Position numbers and translations under genes: made by a program. Of a stretch of DNA of 5,874 nt, positions 1-4,809 are shown piece by piece. Origin of the DNA: SAR86 cluster bacterium (GTDB lineage Bacteria > Pseudomonadota > Gammaproteobacteria > Pseudomonadales > Azotimanducaceae); contig JABMOJ010000058.1 in the NCBI GenBank assembly GCA_013204195.1, forward strand, positions 1 through 5,874, given 5' to 3'. The notes beneath the pieces were generated by a model. It was not told the DNA's origin. It saw only the letters and a program-made list of their open reading frames with translations, and made no database searches. Every line of letters starts with the position of its first letter. The first letter of the stretch is position 1.

Positions 1-356
1 GCATTACACCGGGTGAGATTGATATCGCCATGATCTATGACTCATTCAGCATTACCGTACTGACCCTACTTGAAGATCTTGGCTTTTGTAAGAAAGGTGA
101 AGGCGGTGCCTGGGTCAGCGGTGGCAGACTGCGCTTTGACAACCCCAACGGGCCTGCTTTGAACACCGATGGCGGTGGTCTGTCGTCAAACCATCCGGGC
201 ATGCGCGGTATCTTTCTACTGATCGAAGCCGCTCGCCAGTTACGAGGGGAATCCACATCACAAGTCAAAGATGCGAGACTCGCTGTCGCCCACGGTAATG
301 GCGGCATGTTAGGCAGCCGCCACTCAGCTGGCACCATCATCCTTGGGAGAGATTAA
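1..356 (+). CDS. Thiolase-family protein (SCP2/lipid-transfer-type acetyl-CoA acetyltransferase), C-terminal part
   Basis: The gene enters from the left edge; the frame is open from base 3 to the TAA at 354-356, giving about 117 C-terminal residues of a protein that is usually near 380-400. It matches the C-terminal thiolase domain of the SCP2-type subfamily: YDSF at 36-47 stands where classical thiolases have NEAF, SSNHPG around 183-200 carries the active-site histidine (codon 192-194), and HGNGG at 291-305 replaces the classical CxG loop. The nucleophilic cysteine would lie upstream of the window, so catalysis cannot be confirmed. The likely role is CoA-dependent carbon-carbon cleavage or formation on a fatty-acyl or steroid side-chain substrate in the cytosol. 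The retained histidine argues against the Ltp2-type retro-aldolase branch, which I recall carrying tyrosine there. The DUF35 gene starts 2 bp after the stop, which is the usual partner arrangement. The ATG at 30 is internal, not the true start. Confidence 0.9.
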   Translation, partial: ITPGEIDIAMIYDSFSITVLTLLEDLGFCKKGEGGAWVSGGRLRFDNPNGPALNTDGGGLSSNHPGMRGIFLLIEAARQLRGESTSQVKDARLAVAHGNGGMLGSRHSAGTIILGRD

Positions 357-358
357 TC

Positions 359-772
359 ATGAGTGATCCAAAACGACCATTACCCCGAGCTGATGAGTTC
401 GATACTCGAGATTTCTGGGCTGCGACCAAGAACAAAGAGTTCAAGTACCAGCAATGCAGCAATTGTGAGACCATTATTTTTTACTCCCGCCGACACTGCA
501 CCGGCTGTACTGACGGCAACCTTGAGTGGAAAACAGCGACCGGCAAAGGTACGATTTACACCTTCAGCGTGGTTCGGCAGAGCTATCACCCGTTCTTTCG
601 CAACCAGGTTCCCTATGCAGTGGCTTGGATCGATATGGATGAAGGCCCGCGCATCCTCTCCAATGTCGTCGGCGTCACTGACCCATTAAATGATCTGAAG
701 ATTGGTCAGGCGGTGACTGTAGAGTGGGAAGAACATGAGGAGCTATGCATTCCATTGTTCAAACCAGCTTGA
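359..772 (+). CDS. Zn-ribbon/OB-fold protein (DUF35 family), probable thiolase partner
   Basis: This 137-residue protein has the standard DUF35 layout. An N-terminal helix (about residues 10-28, with DTRDFWAA) precedes a rubredoxin-like zinc ribbon with C33-x2-C36 and C47-x2-C50, followed by an OB-fold (about 58-130) ending in the family-like IPLFKP tail. Length is normal and all four zinc ligands are present. Members do not catalyse on their own; they bind thiolase or HMG-CoA synthase partners and help with acyl-CoA binding or channelling, as shown for the archaeal thiolase/HMGCS/DUF35 complex and the Ltp2/ChsH2 DUF35 complex. The start follows a GGGAG ribosome-binding site at 345-349 with 9-nt spacing, inside the end of the thiolase gene. 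The 2-bp gap to that gene implies one transcript and probably one complex. Family assignment is firm; the substrate is unknown. Confidence 0.93.
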   Translation: MSDPKRPLPRADEFDTRDFWAATKNKEFKYQQCSNCETIIFYSRRHCTGCTDGNLEWKTATGKGTIYTFSVVRQSYHPFFRNQVPYAVAWIDMDEGPRILSNVVGVTDPLNDLKIGQAVTVEWEEHEELCIPLFKPA

Positions 773-793
773 ACTGATTTGAGTTTAAATACC

Positions 794-830
794 GATAAAA
801 AAAGCCCGCTTGATGCGGGCTTTTTTTATC
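794..830. terminator. Bidirectional rho-independent terminator between convergent operons
   Basis: A perfect inverted repeat pairs 794-809 with 815-830 around a 5-nt loop TTGAT. The core stem is GCCCGC/GCGGGC (804-809/815-820), flanked by seven A on the left (797-803) and seven T on the right (821-827). Read from either strand it is a GC-rich hairpin followed by a U-tract. It lies 21 bp after the DUF35 stop and 28 bp after the stop of the opposing DUF1993 gene, so it can end both transcripts. Confidence 0.93.
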
Positions 831-858
831 TCTTATTCAAGCTGTCACTCAGGCTTAA

Positions 859-1359
859 TCATGGCTTGCCAAGATAATCCATCTTGCCTAAGACAACACC
901 ATTGTGCCGCAAAATGTTATAGGCGGTGACCGAATGGAATGCGAAATTGCCCATAACATAGGACATCAGATACGTCAGACCATCGAATTTTAATTCAGCA
1001 CCACCCACGGGCAGGGTAATCACTTTGGTCTCTGCGCCTTCAAATTGAGCTGGCGTCAGACTCTCAAGAAAAGCAATAGTAGCGCTGATACGGCTCTGCA
1101 GCTCTGCAAAGGTCTCTTCCGTGTCGGCCATCACTGGCGCTTCAATACCCGCCAATTGAGCAGTGCCACGACGGGCAGAGTCAGAAGCAATCTGAATTTG
1201 ACGTTTAAGGGGAAACATATCCGGCGCCAGACGGGCATTGACCAGGACCGAGGGATCGATCTTCTTTTCTTCGGCAAAGGCTTCAGCCTTTGCCAGAATG
1301 GCAGCCAGACTGGTCAGGGTGCGCTTCATGGTGGGAACGGCGACTTCGTACAGAGACAT
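859..1359 (-). CDS. DUF1993 family protein (DinB-like four-helix fold expected)
   Basis: This 166-residue protein matches the DUF1993 family in length and in its ends: an N-terminal MSLYEVAVPTMKRTL helix, a central LAPDMFPLKRQI segment (residues 44-55), and a C-terminal block FHSVTAYNILRHNGVVLGK (141-159) followed by DYLG. It has no signal peptide or membrane segment and should be cytosolic. The family is of unknown function and is placed structurally near DinB-like metal-binding bundles; H142 in the C-terminal helix is a candidate metal ligand, but I see no complete triad. The start is supported by AAGGA (minus strand, 1370-1366) 6 nt upstream of the ATG. It is the last gene of the minus-strand cluster, 93 bp after the MaoC-like gene, and ends just before the shared terminator. 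Its link to lipid metabolism rests only on position. Confidence 0.85.
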   Translation of the reverse strand: MSLYEVAVPTMKRTLTSLAAILAKAEAFAEEKKIDPSVLVNARLAPDMFPLKRQIQIASDSARRGTAQLAGIEAPVMADTEETFAELQSRISATIAFLESLTPAQFEGAETKVITLPVGGAELKFDGLTYLMSYVMGNFAFHSVTAYNILRHNGVVLGKMDYLGKP

Positions 1360-1406
1360 GATATTTCCTTGGAGTTGATTGGTGGGCTAATGATTGGGAT
1401 GCATGC

Positions 1407-1434
1407 AGCATAAATCAATAGCCAGCCCGGCCAA
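1407..1434 (-). promoter_or_regulatory. Weak candidate promoter for the DUF1993 gene
   Basis: On the minus strand TTGGCC (1434-1429) is followed after 16 nt by TATGCT (1412-1407), each matching 4 of 6 sigma70 consensus bases. It would start transcription about 40 nt before the DUF1993 ATG. The match is modest, and read-through from the MaoC-like gene is an equally good explanation. Confidence 0.22.
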
Positions 1435-1452
1435 GGTTTTACGCGCCAGTTA

Positions 1453-1869
1453 TTATGCCAGCGGCAGTTGAACGGTTGCGGTACCAAAGACTCGGGTCTC
1501 ACCCTTCTCGTTGGAGACGGTCAGGTCTATCTCCACCTGGCCATCTTCTTCGTTGACGACCGTGACCACACCAGAGATGGTGTGTTTTTCATCTGCTATC
1601 ACCGGTGCTCGAAAGACCGTGTCGATCGCCTTGATCTCGGCATCTGGCGCCCAGTGATGAATCATCGCAACCAGATAGCCTTGATTGAGGATGCCGGGCA
1701 CCATGGCACCGGCCAAGCCTTCCTTGCGGGCCGCCTCGTGGTCACTGAAGCGGGCGCCGCCCCAGCCCACCAGGGCAGCAAACTGTTTGGTGATCGCCAG
1801 TGAAGTATCTGGCTCAAAGGTGGGCAAGTCTTCGCCAAATACCACTTCTTGAATCGTTGCGATGGCCAT
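1453..1869 (-). CDS. MaoC-like hot-dog protein with apparently substituted active-site residues
   Basis: This 138-residue protein resembles single-domain MaoC/R-hydratase proteins, which hydrate trans-2-enoyl-CoA in beta-oxidation-type pathways. The hot-dog helix region is visible at residues 30-66: FAALVGWGGARFSDHEAAR, then a GLAGAMVPGILNQGYL segment equivalent to the usual GLP-x-x-IAHG-M block. Aligned by eye to PhaJ-type hydratases on D43, the catalytic Asp and His of the D-x4-H dyad fall at W36 and F41, so the usual catalytic pair seems absent; D43-H44 is the only nearby acid/histidine pair. The ATG overlaps the stop of the upstream FAS1-like gene by one base (TAATG), with GGGAG (1882-1878) 8 nt before it. 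That indicates translational coupling and probably a heteromer, as in ChsH1/ChsH2-type hydratases. Fold is confident; hydratase activity is doubtful. Confidence 0.85.
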   Translation of the reverse strand: MAIATIQEVVFGEDLPTFEPDTSLAITKQFAALVGWGGARFSDHEAARKEGLAGAMVPGILNQGYLVAMIHHWAPDAEIKAIDTVFRAPVIADEKHTISGVVTVVNEEDGQVEIDLTVSNEKGETRVFGTATVQLPLA

Positions 1870-2306
1870 TAGCTTTTCTCCCGCATGACAAGCCGACTAT
1901 CTGCATTCGCCAAATGTTGACCGTCAGCGTCGAAAAATGCCATTCGTGAGACCGCAAACACCATACGCCCAGAACGACCAGTTTTACTATAAATATCATG
2001 TAGATGGGTGCGGCCAGTGATGGTCGTACCCGGTCGGACAGGGAGAAAACATTCGACACCCTTGCCCGCATCCATACCGAGTCCGAAGCGCGGAAATCCT
2101 TCCGGCAGGGACCGACTGCCGCTGAGGCTGGCAATGTAGGTCGGTGGCGCCTGAAATTCCGGATGGCTGGCGTCCAGAAAACGTGGCGCTGTCTCGCCGC
2201 AAAGGCGTGCGTATTCAATGGTTTTTTCCGCCGGAATCGCAAAGGTTTTTTCGTCAAAATCCCGATTCAGAAATTTTTCTCGTGCTGCTGTTATATCCTG
2301 GTCCAC
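1869..2306 (-). CDS. FAS1-like / MaoC N-terminal-type hot-dog protein
   Basis: This 145-residue protein looks like the MaoC_dehydrat_N/FAS1-like dehydratase half. It has YARLCGETAPRFLD at 32-45 (family pattern YA-x3-GD-x-NP-x-Y/H-D), APPTY at 53-57, and a C-terminal strand region with ADGQHLANADSRLVMRE. In known two-part hydratases this half usually lacks catalytic residues and shapes the acyl pocket while its partner carries the Asp/His. Here the dyad positions appear as E38 and F43. The start is GTG (2306-2304): no ATG or GTG precedes it in frame back to a stop at about 2360, and a GGGGG run (2316-2312) lies 5 nt upstream as a rough ribosome-binding site. It is the first gene of the minus-strand operon and overlaps the MaoC-like gene by one base. 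Substrate is unknown; a CoA thioester is expected. Confidence 0.83.
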   Translation of the reverse strand: MDQDITAAREKFLNRDFDEKTFAIPAEKTIEYARLCGETAPRFLDASHPEFQAPPTYIASLSGSRSLPEGFPRFGLGMDAGKGVECFLPVRPGTTITGRTHLHDIYSKTGRSGRMVFAVSRMAFFDADGQHLANADSRLVMREKS

Positions 2307-2331
2307 TATGACCCCCGGCGTTGTCTGTAAA

Positions 2332-2360
2332 TTTATATGGATACCGCATCCAAATGACTA
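2332..2360 (-). promoter_or_regulatory. Candidate sigma70-type promoter with embedded palindrome, upstream of hot-dog operon
   Basis: On the minus strand TAGTCA (2360-2355, 4/6 match) is separated by 17 nt from TATAAA (2337-2332, 5/6 match). The spacer holds GGATGCGGTATCC (2351-2339), a 13-bp palindrome with one mismatched pair, placed where a repressor could block RNA polymerase. Transcription would begin roughly 20 nt before the GTG start of the FAS1-like gene, giving a short leader. The rest of 2307-2467 holds no gene or clear terminator. Confidence 0.45.
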
Positions 2361-2467
2361 ATGGCTGCGATGGGCTGACCTATTGCGACTGCTGCTGTCT
2401 TTTGCGGCACCACATCATTTCATACCCCTTACCCTGGGGCGACCTTTGGGGCCTATCGAGTGGGCGC

Positions 2468-3103
2468 TTAATTGCCTGACTTCAGGTTCACCGCTTCGAA
2501 CTGGCCAGCCTTGAGTGCTGACACTAGATCATCTATGGATTTGATTTCCACGTCAAACCGCGTCGCACAACGGCCAACATGGCTGACTATATGCGAGTCA
2601 CTGCCGCCAATACCGCGATAGCCAAGCTGACTGGCATTATCGATGGCAATCTGGTCTTCTTGATCGCGACTGCCACCGTTATAAATTTCGACAATTTCGA
2701 CCCCTTCGGGTACGCCCAATTCGTCTGTATGAGCAAACATGCCTACACGCGGGCGCCCCGGGTGACAAGGCACGGCAATAGCACCATGGGCATTACTGGC
2801 TTCGATGACTCGCGCCAGCGACAGGGAAATACTGCCGAAATCAAACTCTGCCTGTAACCCCGGTGTCACCCCGTAAACCAGCACATGGCCATATTCGGTT
2901 TCCACCTCGCTGGCCTTGAGAATGCACAGGTCAAATTTTTCAGCCAAGGCAGAATAGTCTGATTCGTCGTCAAACTGACGGTGCTCGGTGAGCACAAAAC
3001 CATCAATGGGCAGGTTTTTAGAACGAATCCACTGGCAATAGTTCTCGACCTTGGCGCGGCCATCGTCTGACTTGATGGAATGTGTATGTAAGTCCAGTAA
3101 CAC
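2468..3103 (-). CDS. PHP-domain metal-dependent phosphoesterase
   Basis: From the proposed GTG start the protein has 211 residues and nearly the full PHP metal-site signature: H6-x-H8 (LDLHTHS), D13, TEH with H41, E66, H73, CHP with H114, and SDSH with D169 and H171. These ligands form the multi-metal centre of PHP phosphoesterases, such as the TrpH/YciV nucleotide 3'-5' phosphatases and histidinol phosphatases. No membrane segment or extra domain is seen, so a cytosolic phosphoesterase is likely. The frame is open upstream to 3256, including an ATG at 3187-3185, but the extra 28-51 residues have no PHP character. The GTG at 3103-3101 sits just before the first PHP strand with GGGG (3112-3109) 5 nt upstream, so I prefer it. 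It lies 161 bp upstream of the hot-dog operon on the same strand; a functional link is not evident. The exact substrate cannot be read from sequence. Confidence 0.88.
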   Translation of the reverse strand: MLLDLHTHSIKSDDGRAKVENYCQWIRSKNLPIDGFVLTEHRQFDDESDYSALAEKFDLCILKASEVETEYGHVLVYGVTPGLQAEFDFGSISLSLARVIEASNAHGAIAVPCHPGRPRVGMFAHTDELGVPEGVEIVEIYNGGSRDQEDQIAIDNASQLGYRGIGGSDSHIVSHVGRCATRFDVEIKSIDDLVSALKAGQFEAVNLKSGN

Positions 3104-3316
3104 GAGTACCCCGACAAAATGTAAGAAAAGTTGGATGCAATGAGCCGGACAAAACTGCCACAAGGGTCGCCGATGTGCAAGTGACATTGATGGTATATCG
3201 TTCGTTGCCGAGCGCCAGCCCAATGAATCCGGGAAAAGTCCCCAGAGGATGGCCACCTTGGCCCAGCGTTACCAAGACCCGGATAAAATAGGTCATCATC
3301 AAGGACTAACGCTTGC

Positions 3317-3358
3317 TTTTTTGACCACTCTTTTTTGACCACTCTTTTTTAACCACTC
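3317..3358. repeat. Three tandem 14-bp repeats (TTTTTTGACCACTC)
   Basis: Units lie at 3317-3330, 3331-3344 and 3345-3358. The first two are identical; the third differs by one base (TTTTTTAACCACTC). Each couples a T6 tract to a GACCACTC element. The array sits about 150 bp upstream of the MFS start and 213 bp upstream of the divergent PHP start. It could be repeated regulator half-sites or simply a slippage-derived minisatellite. Confidence 0.85.
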
Positions 3359-3368
3359 AGCAGCGACC

Positions 3369-3390
3369 CGCCCGCGGGCGTATGAATACG
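3369..3390. promoter_or_regulatory. Adjacent palindromes, possible operator
   Basis: CGCCCGCGGGCG (3369-3380) is a perfect 12-bp palindrome. It shares two bases with a second inverted repeat, CGTAT-GA-ATACG (3379-3390), whose 5-bp arms are perfect. Neither is followed by a T-tract, so a terminator is unlikely on either strand. The position, about 115 bp before the MFS start and 10 bp after the tandem repeats, suits a regulator binding site, but no regulator gene is in the window. Confidence 0.4.
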
Positions 3391-3504
3391 TTTAATGATT
3401 GTCGCGGCTATTGATTCTAACGTACTCTTGCCGGGGTTCCACGGTATCGACCTCACCCGTCAGGCACCTAGCCACTCTTAGCCATCGCCAGGTATTAATG
3501 CGCC

Positions 3505-4749
3505 ATGAATGAATCGACGACCGCAGCAACACCTTCGGCAACAGCAAACAATCCGTACCGCTGGGCCCTACTCGCCGGCGTCTGGTTGCTGTACTGCGCG
3601 TTTGGCCTGACGGCTACCAGCTTTGCGCCGCTGACGGGTTTGATCGAGTCTGACTTGAAGCTCAGCCATGCGGCCATGGGCAGCATCATGGGTGCCTGGC
3701 AGTTGGTGTATATTTTCTCAGCGATACCCTGCGGCATTCTGCTCGACAAGCTCGGGCCGCGCTGGGCGTTAACCGCCGGCGGCCTGCTGATCGCCGCCTC
3801 TACCTTATTTCGCGGTATGGCTGACAGCTACAGTACCATGCTGTTCGCCGTCATGCTGTTCGGCATCGGTGGGCCCATCATTTCAGCAGGCGCACCGAAG
3901 GTCGTCACCTCTTTGTTCACCGGCTCTTCTCGTGGCCTAGCGATGGGTATCTATATGACCGGCCCCGCCATTGGCGGTGTCATCTCGTTGACCCTAACCC
4001 ATTCAACTTTACTGCCCAGCCTCGGCGGCGACTGGCGCAATGTCATGTTTTTGTGGACCGGGTTTGCGCTGCTAGTAAGCTTTATCTGGCTCGCCATCGC
4101 TTTTCACCCGACCCTGAATCGAGCCTCTGCAGCGCCCTCAAACACACCAGCGGTGCCACAAACACAAGTCATCAAGATGCTACTGAGCAATCCAGCTGTC
4201 ATACTGGTGCTGTCGATGAGTGTCGGCGTCTTTCTGTTCAACCACGGGCTCAACAATTGGCTACCTGAATTATTACGCCACGACGGCATGAGTTTGATCA
4301 CCGCCGGCTACTGGGCTGCGATCCCAACCTTGATCGGGATTGTTGGCTCACTGACAATCCCTCGGCTTGCCACGCCCGGTCGACGCTTTCCAATTCTCAT
4401 CGGTCTGAGCCTGTGTGCTGCGGGCGCGAGCATCTTGTTGCAGTTTCAATATGAGCCTTTGCTGTTCAGCGGCTTGTTACTGCAAGGCATCGCCCGTTCA
4501 GCCTTGATGACGGTGCTGATTTTAACTCTGGTTGAACTACCAGGCATCGGTGATCGTTATGCCGGTGTCGCGAGCGGCCTGTTTTTCTCTGCCGCCGAAG
4601 TCGGTGGCATGCTCGGTCCCTTGTCTCTCGGCCTGCTTTACGACTTTACCGGCCAATTCGATGCGGGTTTATACCTGCTGACTGCCGTCGGGTTCGGTCT
4701 GGCACTGAGCGCACGCCGCTTGAGCCGCCTGTCCCAATCTGATCATTAA
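3505..4749 (+). CDS. Major facilitator superfamily transporter (CynX/NimT-like)
   Basis: This 414-residue inner-membrane protein has the normal length and hydrophobic pattern of a 12-TM MFS carrier. TM1 covers about residues 20-43 and TM2 about 57-79. The MFS motif A loop GILLDKLGPRW (77-87) follows, with D81 and R86. Six helices run to about residue 199, then a polar central loop (about 202-224, rich in Pro, Ala and Thr), then the second six-helix half. A GDWRN-type segment before TM6 recalls CynX/NimT-like permeases, but the substrate cannot be assigned. The ATG at 3505 has only a weak AGG (3490-3492) upstream at long spacing; ATGs at 3498 and 3509 are in other frames. The P450 gene begins 60 bp after its stop with no visible terminator between, so co-transcription is likely. 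Transport of the P450's substrate or product is inference. Confidence 0.9.
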   Translation: MNESTTAATPSATANNPYRWALLAGVWLLYCAFGLTATSFAPLTGLIESDLKLSHAAMGSIMGAWQLVYIFSAIPCGILLDKLGPRWALTAGGLLIAASTLFRGMADSYSTMLFAVMLFGIGGPIISAGAPKVVTSLFTGSSRGLAMGIYMTGPAIGGVISLTLTHSTLLPSLGGDWRNVMFLWTGFALLVSFIWLAIAFHPTLNRASAAPSNTPAVPQTQVIKMLLSNPAVILVLSMSVGVFLFNHGLNNWLPELLRHDGMSLITAGYWAAIPTLIGIVGSLTIPRLATPGRRFPILIGLSLCAAGASILLQFQYEPLLFSGLLLQGIARSALMTVLILTLVELPGIGDRYAGVASGLFFSAAEVGGMLGPLSLGLLYDFTGQFDAGLYLLTAVGFGLALSARRLSRLSQSDH

Positions 4750-4809
4750 ATGCAAATTAAAGTGTGTTAACGTTCAGGGTCTGGCCAATAGCACACGGAT
4801 AGACCTGTT

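Larger units (their letters stand above)
3104..3504. other. 401-bp intergenic region between divergent PHP and MFS genes
   Basis: Several overlapping open frames cross this stretch on both strands, but none shows a recognisable domain or a good ribosome-binding site, and they conflict with one another. Its structured parts are the tandem repeats at 3317-3358 and the palindromes at 3369-3390. A lone -10-like TAAAAT occurs on the + strand near 3285, without a correctly spaced -35. I see no RNA gene. It should contain the promoters for both divergent genes, but neither can be fixed with confidence. Confidence 0.6.

Noticed and set aside
1814..2257. Alternative minus-strand frame of 147 codons over the FAS1-like gene
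   Set aside because: It has a low-complexity basic composition and no motif; the FAS1-like frame has clear family motifs and couples to the next gene.
1..2306. The thiolase-like gene as an Ltp2-type retro-aldolase
   Set aside because: The SSNHPG segment keeps the thiolase histidine, whereas I recall aldolases of that branch having tyrosine there. The N-terminal half is needed to settle it.
2390..2467. Possible terminator for the PHP gene in the GGGG/CCCC-rich segment
   Set aside because: Only short imperfect stems form and no U-tract follows on the minus strand.
3104..3256. N-terminal extension of the PHP protein
   Set aside because: The extra 51 residues have no PHP features; the GTG at 3103 has a GGGG motif at good spacing and gives a typical PHP start directly before LLDLHTHS.
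3018..3302. Minus-strand open frame of 94 codons with some hydrophobic stretches upstream of the PHP gene
   Set aside because: There is no ribosome-binding site, it conflicts with two other open frames in the same DNA, and no family is recognisable.
2866..3342. Minus-strand open frame of 158 codons overlapping the PHP gene and entering the tandem repeats
   Set aside because: It has no recognisable domain, its first residues are only translated repeat units, and it overlaps the well-supported PHP gene in another frame.
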